Assembly: GCF_024346755.1 (NCBI RefSeq)
Contig: NZ_AP024861.1
Location: 3,038,001 to 3,102,000, forward strand
Length of the DNA: 64,000 nucleotides
Direction of reading: 5' to 3'
Source: Vibrio aerogenes
GTDB taxonomy: Bacteria > Pseudomonadota > Gammaproteobacteria > Enterobacterales > Vibrionaceae
The notes under the pieces were generated by a model, which saw only the letters and a list, made by a program, of their open reading frames with translations, had not been told where the DNA came from and made no database searches. Below, piece after piece: positions 18,820 through 27,139 of this stretch (the stretch's first letter is position 1; each line of letters opens with the position of its first letter). Position numbers and translations under genes: made by a program.

Positions 18820-20721
18820 TCAGGCGACAGCCTGAGTTGCTTCTCCGGACTGACGCATTTTCTTCAGTGTAATACAAACAAGAGCCGTTACCACCGCTCC
18901 GCAGGCCATGCAGAATAATCCTGATAACGGTTTGTTCATCGCACCGAGTAAGGCAACCACCGGGCCACCATGGGCAACACTGTTCGTCACTCCGAAAGAA
19001 AATGCCATCACCGCAGCCACCATAGAACCGATCATATTCGCCGGAATCACAGACACCGGATCCTGAGCGGCGAATGGAATCGCGCCTTCTGATATGCCAA
19101 CCAGCCCCATCGCTCCTGCTGCTTTACCCGCTTCATTTTCAGAAGCTTCAAATAAATTGAGCTTCCGCCCTAATACAGTCGCCAGCCCCATTCCCAATGG
19201 CGCAACAGGAATGGCACAAGCCATTGCTCCCATAAACTGGGTTTGTCCACTGGCTATCATGCCGACAGAAAACAGGAATGCGACTTTATTGAAAGGACCG
19301 CCCATGTCAAATCCGGCCATTCCCCCCAGAACCATACCAAGCAATACGATGTTTCCGGTACTCATCGAAGTTAAGAGCGAATTCATTGAATCCATCAGGC
19401 TGGCAATCGGTGCACCGATGACAAAAATAAACAGGGCAGAGATAAACAGAGTTCCTGTAATCGGCGCAATCATAATAGGTACAAGCGGCTGAATATACTT
19501 GTGATAGTTGATACTGGTTATCCAGCGGATAAAGTATCCCACCAGCAACCCCGCAATAATAGCCCCGATAAATCCGGTACCGGCTTCCGCCCCATAAAAA
19601 GAACCATTATTCGCTATCCAGCCCCCGACAAACCCCGGAGCCAGTGCCGGACGGTCAGCAACCGCATAAGCAATATACCCCGCCAGTATCGGAATCATCA
19701 GCTGAAATGCCACGACCCCGACATTCAAGACCTGATTCCACAGACTTCCTGGCGGAATTGCCATTCCGGCTTCTGTCGGTTCTCCTCCGATTGCCAGTGC
19801 CAGTGCGATTAACAACCCGCCGGTCACCACGAACGGAATCATGTGAGAAACGCCATTCATCAGGTAACGATATAAATCCGACCGTTTTGAAGCACCAGCC
19901 ACTTCAGAATGTGTTTGAGTGTGCTCACTTCCCTGATACTCCGGAGATATCAGTGCCTGCTCAATCACACCGGTCGCATCTTTAATTGGCACTTTCACCC
20001 CGGTTTCAATTAATTTTTTACCGGTGAAACGATTTAAATCAACCTGCTTATCACAGGCAATGATGACAGCGTCAGCTTTATCTATCTCTGCCTGTGTCGG
20101 TGAATTTTTAACGCCTATCGAACCGTTTGTTTCTACTTTGATCTGATATCCGAGTTCAGCGGCACCTTTTTCAAGCGCTTCTGCTGCCAGATAAGTATGA
20201 GCAACGCCTGTCGGACATCCGGTTACACCAATTAAGAAGCCTTTATCAGGTTCTGGCTGAGATGTTTTTTCATCTCCCTTCTCCAGCAATAAAGCCATCG
20301 CTTCTTCTGAGGAATTCACCCGAAGGAACCGTTCTATAAATCCTTCTTCTATCAGTTTGGATGACAGCTCAGCCAGTACCTCAATATGATGCTCGGCAGC
20401 CCCTTCCGGTGAAGCTATCATAAAAAAGAGTCTGGAAGGTTTACCATCATCAGCCCCGTACTCGACTCCCCGCTGACTGACACCAATCGCAACAGCAGGT
20501 TTCACCACAGCACGACTTTTTGCATGAGGTAACGCTACGCCATCCTCAAACCCCGTATTTCCCAGCACCTCACGAGCCTCAATATCCGCAAGAAACTGTA
20601 CCGGGTCATGAATACATCCCTGCCGGTATAAAATTGATATCAGTTCCGAAAAGACCTCTTCTTTCGAAGTGGCTTTCAGATCCAGATGAATCAGATCTTT
20701 ATTAATTAATTCGGTAATCAT
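18820..20721 (-). CDS. PTS system fructose-family EIIABC component
   Basis: This 633-residue permease imports and phosphorylates a sugar with phosphate from HPr. Domains in order are EIIA (about 1-148, phospho-His H66 in GVALPHAKS), EIIB (about 161-260, phospho-Cys C169 in GVTGCPTGVAHTY) and a multi-span EIIC (about 285-620) with GGFDMGG-like AGFDMGGPFNK and GISEGAIPFA. The order ABC and the EIIC motifs place it in the fructose family. Next to manA and an AraC-type regulator it resembles the V. cholerae VC1825-VC1827 locus, recalled as mannose-related; the substrate is inferred. The ATG at 20721 follows GGGGA. Confidence 0.9.
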   Translation of the reverse strand: MITELINKDLIHLDLKATSKEEVFSELISILYRQGCIHDPVQFLADIEAREVLGNTGFEDGVALPHAKSRAVVKPAVAIGVSQRGVEYGADDGKPSRLFFMIASPEGAAEHHIEVLAELSSKLIEEGFIERFLRVNSSEEAMALLLEKGDEKTSQPEPDKGFLIGVTGCPTGVAHTYLAAEALEKGAAELGYQIKVETNGSIGVKNSPTQAEIDKADAVIIACDKQVDLNRFTGKKLIETGVKVPIKDATGVIEQALISPEYQGSEHTQTHSEVAGASKRSDLYRYLMNGVSHMIPFVVTGGLLIALALAIGGEPTEAGMAIPPGSLWNQVLNVGVVAFQLMIPILAGYIAYAVADRPALAPGFVGGWIANNGSFYGAEAGTGFIGAIIAGLLVGYFIRWITSINYHKYIQPLVPIMIAPITGTLFISALFIFVIGAPIASLMDSMNSLLTSMSTGNIVLLGMVLGGMAGFDMGGPFNKVAFLFSVGMIASGQTQFMGAMACAIPVAPLGMGLATVLGRKLNLFEASENEAGKAAGAMGLVGISEGAIPFAAQDPVSVIPANMIGSMVAAVMAFSFGVTNSVAHGGPVVALLGAMNKPLSGLFCMACGAVVTALVCITLKKMRQSGEATQAVA

Positions 20722-20845
20722 CGTATTTCCCCGTGTCGTACTTGTACCCAAACAGCACACGTCTTCAAAACGATTGGGTATATCATTATTGTTTTAAGTA
20801 AAAGCATATTGACCTTTGGGCGGAGACTTATCTCCTGTCACCAAC

Positions 20846-20877
20846 GCGTGATCCGTCAATCAATCAACAAATCACGC
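20846..20877. promoter_or_regulatory. Inverted repeat, candidate operator of the PTS locus
   Basis: GCGTGAT (20846-20852) and ATCACGC (20871-20877) are perfect inverted half-sites, centre to centre 25 bp apart, about 125 bp upstream of the permease ATG. The position suits the adjacent AraC-type regulator, but these proteins often use direct repeats, so assignment is open. Confidence 0.4.
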
Positions 20878-20979
20878 TGTGCGATCAGATGCCCGATGAT
20901 TATTGTGCACCTTGGAGCGTAATGAAATGAAGTGTACCAGAGAGACATTTACTGGATTATTGTAACCATTAATATGCTG

Positions 20980-20995
20980 TGTGATCTGGATCATA
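20980..20995. promoter_or_regulatory. CRP-binding site
   Basis: TGTGATCTGGATCATA matches the CRP core TGTGA-N6-TCACA in nine of ten core positions. It lies between the divergent permease and regulator genes, so cAMP-CRP control of the sugar locus is likely. Confidence 0.72.
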
Positions 20996-21193
20996 ATTAA
21001 CATATTAAAATTTTTACACTTTAACTCCAATAAAAATCATTTAAAATCATAAAGATAAAATAACACACCACCAGAAAACACATAAAAATTTCAATTGAAA
21101 ACAAAATAAATCTCTTAATTTGATGGATATATGTGCCATAAAATGGGCTATTTCTCGTGCTCCGGTTCACAAATCCCATGGCAGGAAAGCAAT

Positions 21194-22066
21194 ATGACAA
21201 GCACTTTTTTTTACGATTTACTCGATACTTTATTGTCAGAGAGAGAGCATATTAATCATGTCTGGTTTGCCGGTGATAAATTCACACCTCCGCAATTCAG
21301 CTATCAGGTCAACTTTCCCCGGCTGGAACTGGTTATCCAGGGAGAATATGTAAATCAGATTGAAGATCCTGAGTCAGGAATTGCAACCGTAAAAATTATG
21401 GCAGGGGATGTGATTTATATTCCTCCCAACTGCTGGAATAAACCAGACTGGGAAAATGACTGTTCGGTATTGAGCCTGCTATTTGGCCGGCGTCAGCTGG
21501 GTTTCAGCCTTGTCAGTAAAAAAGCCAATGCGCCGGGCTTCTTTGATGTCCAGAAACACAGTATCCGGATGCGAACCGGTCACGCCGTCGATCATATTCT
21601 GGAGGCACTCAATGCACTGGCCGCCGAGCCATATAAAAGCCCGATGGATGATTATCTGCTTCTGGCTCTGATGAATTACTGCAAGTCGATGATTTCAACA
21701 TTAGCTCCCGAATATCGTAAGAAGAGTGAAGATATTTATCAGGGAATCTGTATTTATATTCAGGAAAATTTTCACCGTCCTATCAACAGAAACAACATTG
21801 CAGAGCGGTTTAATATTTCCCCAAATCATCTCTCCAGAATGTTCAGACAGAAAGGGCACATGACATTAAATGACTATATGACATGGGTAAGGATAGAACG
21901 TGCTAAATTTATGCTCAGAAAATACCCGTTTAAACTTCACGAAGTTGCCATCCGCTGTGGCTATCAGGATGTAAACTATTTTTTCAGGATCTTTAAACAC
22001 AAGACAGGCTGTACACCCAGTGAATACAGAAGGCTGAATCAGGATGGTTCACGGGCAAGAGTATGA
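21194..22066 (+). CDS. AraC family transcriptional regulator
   Basis: The 290-residue protein has an N-terminal cupin-like sensor domain (about 1-160; GDVIYIPPNCWNKPDW) and a C-terminal AraC/XylS double helix-turn-helix (about 190-285) with NRNNIAERFNISPNHLSRMFR and VAIRCGYQDVNYFFRIFKHKTG. The ATG at 21194 follows AGGAAAG seven bases away; a longer frame starting at 21131 lacks support. It is divergent from the EIIABC gene and next to EIIA/EIIB genes, so it is probably the local activator responding to the imported sugar. Its 3' end overlaps the convergent EIIA gene by 28 bp. Confidence 0.88.
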   Translation: MTSTFFYDLLDTLLSEREHINHVWFAGDKFTPPQFSYQVNFPRLELVIQGEYVNQIEDPESGIATVKIMAGDVIYIPPNCWNKPDWENDCSVLSLLFGRRQLGFSLVSKKANAPGFFDVQKHSIRMRTGHAVDHILEALNALAAEPYKSPMDDYLLLALMNYCKSMISTLAPEYRKKSEDIYQGICIYIQENFHRPINRNNIAERFNISPNHLSRMFRQKGHMTLNDYMTWVRIERAKFMLRKYPFKLHEVAIRCGYQDVNYFFRIFKHKTGCTPSEYRRLNQDGSRARV

Positions 22067-22824
22067 TAAAAAATGGCTTGCAACGCCCTGGTATCAAAAG
22101 TCCGGAGCAGTGCCTGGCAGAAAGAGTCATCCAGCAGATTCCGGGAAAGACGGGTGACGGCACGAATCATACCGATACCGGGAGACTGTGGCAGAAACAG
22201 CACAATCACCAGATTTACCGGCCCCCGGCCTGACTGCCAGTCTACCGGATAATTTAACCGCATAACGCCAAGAGATGGACGCTTCACCAACGCACTCATA
22301 ATGTGAGGAAAGGCAATCCCGTCTTTGATGTAAGTGGAAGAAATGGCTTCTCTTTCATTCAGCGCCCTGAAAATCGCTTTCCTGTCGACAAACCGGAACA
22401 TCCCGCTCAAACGGGTCATCAAATCCGCTTTATGCGTCGTATTATTCCCTTTTTTATCAAATATATACCGGTAATCAAAATCAAACGGGAGTTGAAAAGC
22501 AGGGTGACATAATTCCGGTAACTGACGGCGGTGACGTTGTGTCGCTTCCACAATGTAAAAATGTTCCGAGATGAAGTCCGTTAACACCATACAGGCCAGT
22601 TCAGCATCTAATCCGTCAATCCATAACTGACATAACTGATCAGGCTTGCCACCCAGACTCATCACCTCCAGTACTTTTTCTGTATGACACCCATTACCCG
22701 CTGTAATGTTTCTGAAGGTCACAACAGAACGAAAGTAACTGACTAAAACCTTCAGCTGATTGAGCTGCCAAAGCACCAGGCCATCAGCCCCAATCAGAAA
22801 GGTGATCTGACACTGAATCTTCAT
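22039..22824 (-). CDS. PTS EIIA domain protein with degenerate HPr-like N-terminus
   Basis: The 261-residue protein ends in a fructose/nitrogen-type EIIA domain (about 115-261) with the phospho-His H174 in DGIAFPHIMS. Residues 1-91 look like an HPr domain (GADGL, then VLEVMSLG, then DGLDAELACMVLTDFI), but the phosphorylation motif GLHxRP is replaced by GLVLWQ, so HPr His15 is absent. The gene starts directly after the EIIB stop (TAAATG), so they are translationally coupled. It has no EIIC partner beside it; it may work with the nearby EIIABC or have a regulatory role. V. cholerae has a similar EIIA gene near its manA-linked PTS locus (recalled). Confidence 0.75.
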   Translation of the reverse strand: MKIQCQITFLIGADGLVLWQLNQLKVLVSYFRSVVTFRNITAGNGCHTEKVLEVMSLGGKPDQLCQLWIDGLDAELACMVLTDFISEHFYIVEATQRHRRQLPELCHPAFQLPFDFDYRYIFDKKGNNTTHKADLMTRLSGMFRFVDRKAIFRALNEREAISSTYIKDGIAFPHIMSALVKRPSLGVMRLNYPVDWQSGRGPVNLVIVLFLPQSPGIGMIRAVTRLSRNLLDDSFCQALLRTFDTRALQAIFYHTLAREPS

Positions 22825-23133
22825 TTATCCAGCCAGGCTTTGACACCGTTGAAGCACTGCATTGACATTCGTCAGTACTTCCTCGATCGTGACACAGTGA
22901 ATTTTACTCCCGGTAAATCGTGCCCGGTGTTCAATTTCTATATCAGAGGCAATCAGTACGACATCGGCCTGCGTAATATCTGTTGCATGAAGCTGGTTCT
23001 CGATCCCCATTGCCCCCTGAGTTTCAACTTTGATGTGAATGTTCATCCGGGAGGCTTCTTTATTTAAAACATCAGCCGCCATATAAGTATGAGCAATCCC
23101 GGTCGGGCAGGCAGTTACGGCAACAATTCTCAT
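22825..23133 (-). CDS. PTS fructose-type EIIB component
   Basis: A 102-residue cytoplasmic EIIB with the phosphocysteine loop VTACPTGIAHTYMAA (C9) at the N-terminus and KVETQGAMGIEN typical of fructose-family EIIB. It accepts phosphate from an EIIA and passes it to a sugar bound by EIIC. An AAGGA site precedes the ATG. It is followed without spacing by the EIIA gene, and lies 50 bases downstream of flhB on the same strand with no clear terminator between, so read-through from the flagellar operon is possible. Confidence 0.88.
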   Translation of the reverse strand: MRIVAVTACPTGIAHTYMAADVLNKEASRMNIHIKVETQGAMGIENQLHATDITQADVVLIASDIEIEHRARFTGSKIHCVTIEEVLTNVNAVLQRCQSLAG

Positions 23134-23183
23134 CAGAAATCCTTTACTGTTTCAAAACCATCAGACATACCGGACTTGCCGGA

Positions 23184-24315
23184 CTAATATTGCATATCCG
23201 AAGGTATCGTCATTGCTTCTTCGTTCAACTTTGGCCGTTGACCGCCTTTTCTCCGGAATTGCTTTAACTGGAAGACATACGCCAGCACCTGTGCCACGGC
23301 AACAAACAAGCCGTCAGGGATTTCCTGCTCCAGTTCCGTTGTATGATAAAGTGCACGAGCCAGAGGCGGCGCCGGTACGATATCGATTTGGTGCTCTCTT
23401 GCCACTTCCCTGATTTTAAGGGCGACATGATCAATCCCTTTCGCCACAACCACCGGTGCTTTATCCGTATTTTGCTTGTAACGCAGTGCCACAGAAAAGT
23501 GATCCGGGTTGGTGACGATGACATCGGCCTGAGGCACCTCCGACATCATCCGTCGTTGCGCGGCTTCACGCTGCAACATACGGATACGACCTTTGACTTC
23601 CGGGCGACCTTCCGTTTCTTTGTGCTCATCTTTCACTTCCTGCTTAGTCATTTTCAACTGATTCGCATGTTGCCAAATCTGAAATGGGATATCGATCGCG
23701 ACAACAATCAGCAACGAACAGCTAATCAGTAAGATAAAATCGAGCAGGATATCCAGCGCATGAAAAATATTTTGTGGAAATGTATCCTGACTTAACTGGA
23801 ATAAATCCGCTTTTGAACCATGAATCAAATAAAAAGCGACACCGGCAACCAAGGCGACTTTCAGTATTGATTTGAGCAATTCAACCCAGCTTTGCAGCCC
23901 AAACATCCGCTTGAGACCACTTAACGGATTCATCTTAGAAAACTTTGGTCTGGCGGCTTCCGCTGAGACCGAGATCCCCCCCACACCAATTGAGCCGATA
24001 AATGCAGCAATAAACAAAATAATTAAGATAATCAGTGTTGGTAAAATAAGGCTGGCCAGTGAACCACTTAAAATATCAAACAGCTTGGTCAGATCGAAGA
24101 TTTCTTCCCGGTTCAGACTAAATAACCGGGTCATCAGAGCATATAGTGCTTTCGCCAGACTTTCACCAAACCACATCAAAGACACAGCACCAATCACCAG
24201 AACCGAAACCGATGCTAATTCTTTCGAGCGGGCCACCTGCCCTTTTTCCCGGGCTTGCTGTAGCCTTCGGGGGGGTGGCATCTTCTGTGCGTTCCTGTCC
24301 GTCCGATTCTGCCAA
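23184..24315 (-). CDS. flhB: Flagellar export gate protein FlhB, with apparent +1 frameshift near the start
   Basis: FlhB is the export-gate protein that switches secretion from rod/hook to filament substrates. The body has four membrane spans (about 35-210) and a cytoplasmic domain with the autocleavage motif NPDH (NPTH in many species). The start is TTG at 24315, five bases after GGAGG, giving MAESDGQERTEDATP. Reading then runs into seven C (24275-24269); the family continuation RRLQQAREKGQ is in the frame that needs six. Removing one C restores 376 residues, the length recalled for Vibrio FlhB. Without it the product stops early, unless translation begins at the ATG at 24281 (MPPPRRLQQ...). 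It is either a base error or a real, possibly variable, mutation. Confidence 0.9.
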
Positions 24316-24356
24316 AACCGCCTCCTGTGATCAGTTGCTGTCAGGATCAACCGACC

Positions 24357-25139
24357 CTAACAATCCAACCGGATTAAACGACAAATTTGCGATTGTCCCT
24401 GTAACCAGTATGCCTCGTAGTGTGTATATAAACCACTGACGATATACCAGCACAGTAATAAGCCCACTAACAGAGCAAAAGCAAAACCCAGTGAAAAGAT
24501 ATTGAGCTGTGGTGCAGCACGGGTCATCACCCCAAAAGAAAGGTTAATCGTTAGTAAGGCAATGATTCCGGAAAGCGACATGCTGAGCGACACTTTAAAC
24601 ATGATCCCAAACCAGGTCGCAAGTTCGCGAAAATCAACAGCCCCCAGGCTGCCTTTACCAATCGGTAATGAGGTAAAACTATAAGCCACCAGCTGGATGA
24701 GTTTCAGGTGCCCGTCAGTCGCCAGAAAAAACATGGTGGCCAGCAGCATAAAAAACTGACCTAATAACGGCGTGTTCTGTCCGTTTGCAGGATCCACCAT
24801 GGAAGCAAACCCCAAACTGGATTGCATCCCGATAATCTGTCCGAGCATCACAAATGTCTGGACCATGAACTGAGTCACAGTGCCCATCGCGACACCAATC
24901 AGAATTTGTTCGAAAGTAATGATAAAGCCTTGCAGGGAGAGTAATTCTATATCGCGGGGAACCGCAGGAATCACTGGCATTAAAGCGAACGTAATCGCTA
25001 AAGAAAGATACAGACGAATCCGGGCTGAAACAAAGCGGGCTCCGGTCACATTCATGACCATCAACATGGCAGAAATGCGGGTTAGCGGCCAAAAATAGGT
25101 CGCGATCCAGTCTAAAACAATACCTGCCGGAAACTCCAT
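24357..25139 (-). CDS. fliR: Flagellar biosynthetic protein FliR
   Basis: FliR is a membrane protein of the FliPQR export channel at the base of the flagellum. The 260-residue protein has about six hydrophobic segments and the family features TRISAMLMVMNVTGARFVSARIR near the N-terminus and the GQIIGMQSSLGFASMVDP loop near residue 105. Length matches Vibrio FliR. It follows fliQ by 14 bases and precedes flhB by 41 bases. The N-terminus MEFPAGIVLDWI is the usual start. Confidence 0.97.
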   Translation of the reverse strand: MEFPAGIVLDWIATYFWPLTRISAMLMVMNVTGARFVSARIRLYLSLAITFALMPVIPAVPRDIELLSLQGFIITFEQILIGVAMGTVTQFMVQTFVMLGQIIGMQSSLGFASMVDPANGQNTPLLGQFFMLLATMFFLATDGHLKLIQLVAYSFTSLPIGKGSLGAVDFRELATWFGIMFKVSLSMSLSGIIALLTINLSFGVMTRAAPQLNIFSLGFAFALLVGLLLCWYIVSGLYTHYEAYWLQGQSQICRLIRLDC

Positions 25140-25153
25140 ATCTGCCGCCTGCT

Positions 25154-25423
25154 TTAATATAAGACCTGAGGCAAACGCTCAATCATCGAAAAGAAAAACT
25201 CCATCAATATACGGGTCATCCAGTGAGCAAACATCATCAGCGCCAGCAAAGTCACAATCAAACGGGGCAAAAAACTCAGTGTTTGTTCATTGATAGATGT
25301 TGCTGCCTGAAAAACAGCCACAACCAAACCGATTAATAAGCTTGGTACAATAATCGCTGAAACCATGAGCAGGACTATCCATAATGCATCCCGAAAAATC
25401 TCAACAAATATTTCCGGTGTCAT
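25154..25423 (-). CDS. fliQ: Flagellar biosynthetic protein FliQ
   Basis: The 89-residue protein has two hydrophobic helices separated by SINEQTLSFLPRL, the FliQ signature, and forms part of the FliPQR channel. The ATG at 25423 begins MTPEIFVEIF and follows GAAGGA; a longer frame of seven residues is less likely. Length is exactly typical. It lies 10 bases after fliP and 14 before fliR in the fliKLMNOPQR-flhB run. Confidence 0.97.
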   Translation of the reverse strand: MTPEIFVEIFRDALWIVLLMVSAIIVPSLLIGLVVAVFQAATSINEQTLSFLPRLIVTLLALMMFAHWMTRILMEFFFSMIERLPQVLY

Positions 25424-25433
25424 ATCCTTCTCC

Positions 25434-26324
25434 CTACAGCGCAAAACTGCCGGCTAGTGTCGACAAAATCAGATTCCAGCCATCAACCAAAACAAACAAC
25501 ATTAATTTGAATGGCAGGGAAACAATCATTGGTGACAACATCATCATACCCATTGCCATCAGAACCGATGCAACAACCAGATCAATAATCAAAAAAGGTA
25601 AAAAAAGCATAAATCCGATCTGAAAGGCCGTTTTCAGCTCTGAAGTAATAAATGCCGGAATAAGTACAGACATTTCCACCTGCTGAGGATCTTTTGCCTC
25701 AGAACCAGACATCCCGACAAATGTTTCCAGATCTTTGACCCGGGTCTGTTTCAGCATGAAAGCTCTCATCGGTTCCTGAGCCAGCTGAAATGCCTCTTTT
25801 GCCTTAATCTGCTCATTCAGATAAGGTTGCAACGCCTTCTGGTTTATCTCATGAAATACAGGCGACATAATGAAAAAAGTCAAAAACAGAGAAATACCAA
25901 TAATCACCTGATTTGACGGTGTTTGCTGAAGCCCCATCGCCTGACGTAAAATCGACATCACCACAACAATCCGGGTAAATGACGTCATCAGAATAACAAT
26001 CGCCGGTAAAAAGCCCAGCATTGTCATCAATGCCAGAATCTGCAGATTAATTGAATAATCTTCACTTCCGTCCGGATTCACTTTCATTGTGATTGCAGGA
26101 ATTCCGGGAACGCCGGCATGATTGACATTTTTTCCGGTTGCCGTCGTTGCACTCCCTCCCGGATTGGTGACACTTTGTGTCACCTGACTACTTGCAGGTG
26201 TCGCCGCATCTTCAGCCCACAAAGCCGAAGAAAATAACGCAGAACAAGAAATCAGACAGACAATCATTAACCGGTTGAAACAACCTTTCAAACATCGTTG
26301 AATTAAAAAAATTAGTTTCATCAT
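25434..26324 (-). CDS. fliP: Flagellar biosynthetic protein FliP
   Basis: FliP forms the pentameric core of the export channel. The 296-residue precursor has an N-terminal signal sequence ([23 protein letters not shown]) then a Thr/Ala/Gly-rich linker, and four membrane segments with FliP signatures: [28 protein letters not shown] region, [27 protein letters not shown] and the GMMMLSP loop. It overlaps fliO through ATGA at 26321-26324, which indicates translational coupling. Confidence 0.97.
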   Translation of the reverse strand: MMKLIFLIQRCLKGCFNRLMIVCLISCSALFSSALWAEDAATPASSQVTQSVTNPGGSATTATGKNVNHAGVPGIPAITMKVNPDGSEDYSINLQILALMTMLGFLPAIVILMTSFTRIVVVMSILRQAMGLQQTPSNQVIIGISLFLTFFIMSPVFHEINQKALQPYLNEQIKAKEAFQLAQEPMRAFMLKQTRVKDLETFVGMSGSEAKDPQQVEMSVLIPAFITSELKTAFQIGFMLFLPFLIIDLVVASVLMAMGMMMLSPMIVSLPFKLMLFVLVDGWNLILSTLAGSFAL

Positions 26325-26701
26325 TTTTTCATTAACCGGGCTAACTGACTGGCAAAAGAATTTTGGGATCCTACCGGAGAATCGACCTCAAGTGGTGTTT
26401 CAAGGCGTGAAATCAACTGGATTGACTGGCTTGTCACGCCTACAAGAAACTGTTCTTCACCCGCCTGGACTATCAGCAGTCTTTCTTTGGTTCCGACAGG
26501 AAGCTGGCGAATGACGGATAAACCTTTCTGATGCCCTAAAGCGGGAAGACGCATTCTTTTCAGTAAAACAGCTAAAATCAGAATAAAGACAACGACAAAG
26601 ATCAGGGAGCCTAACGTTGTCAATATATCAATCTGGCTGCCGGGTGCAGCAGCCAACGCAGGAAAAGAAAAAAACAACAGTCCTGTTAAATAATGCTTCA
26701 T
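26321..26701 (-). CDS. fliO: Flagellar protein FliO
   Basis: FliO is a small membrane protein that helps assemble the FliP ring. The 126-residue protein starts with a signal-like segment (to about residue 18), has one strong membrane span (about 25-45, [17 protein letters not shown]) and a cytoplasmic domain with [27 protein letters not shown], the conserved FliO core. It lies three bases after fliN and overlaps fliP by 4 bp. Confidence 0.93.
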   Translation of the reverse strand: MKHYLTGLLFFSFPALAAAPGSQIDILTTLGSLIFVVVFILILAVLLKRMRLPALGHQKGLSVIRQLPVGTKERLLIVQAGEEQFLVGVTSQSIQLISRLETPLEVDSPVGSQNSFASQLARLMKK

Positions 26702-26704
26702 GGA

Positions 26705-27118
26705 CTACCTTAGTTTTTTTATACGTTCAGTCTGGCTGATAACATCGGTAAGGCGAATACCAAATTTATCGTTCACAACCACAACTTCGCCATGAGCGAT
26801 CAATGTTCCATTCACAAGTACATCCAGAGATTCACCGGCAATACGATCCAGCTCAACGACAGACCCCTGATTGAGTTGCAATAAATTCCGGATACTAATC
26901 TGTGAGCGTCCGACTTCCATAGAAATCGTCACCGGAATATCCATGATTGTATCCAGTTTCCGCCGCTCATCATCAGAAATAGGCGAAGACGTATCTTCCA
27001 GCTCATCTAAAGGTGCAGCTGTTACTTCATCGCCATCTGACGACGCATCAGGGTCTTCTCCTAAAGCTGCCGCCCACTCATCTGCCAGCATTTGATCATC
27101 AAGTTCAGAATCAGACAT
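26705..27118 (-). CDS. fliN: Flagellar motor switch protein FliN
   Basis: FliN forms the bottom of the C-ring and binds CheY-P and the export ATPase complex through FliH. The 137-residue protein has an acidic N-terminal extension (about 1-50, rich in D/E) and the SpoA domain IMDIPVTISMEVGRSQI, LLQLNQGSVVELDRIAGE, GEVVVVNDKFGIRLTDVI. Length and motifs match FliN of gammaproteobacteria. It follows fliM by 21 bases. Confidence 0.97.
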   Translation of the reverse strand: MSDSELDDQMLADEWAAALGEDPDASSDGDEVTAAPLDELEDTSSPISDDERRKLDTIMDIPVTISMEVGRSQISIRNLLQLNQGSVVELDRIAGESLDVLVNGTLIAHGEVVVVNDKFGIRLTDVISQTERIKKLR

Positions 27119-27139
27119 CTTCGCTACCTACTCATTTTA

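Larger units (their letters stand above)
20722..21193. other. Divergent regulatory region between PTS permease and AraC-type regulator (472 bp)
   Basis: No gene is visible. The region holds an inverted repeat at 20846-20877 and a strong CRP-like site at 20980-20995, and becomes very AT-rich towards the regulator gene. Short leaders for both divergent transcripts should lie here; exact promoters could not be fixed by eye. Confidence 0.7.
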
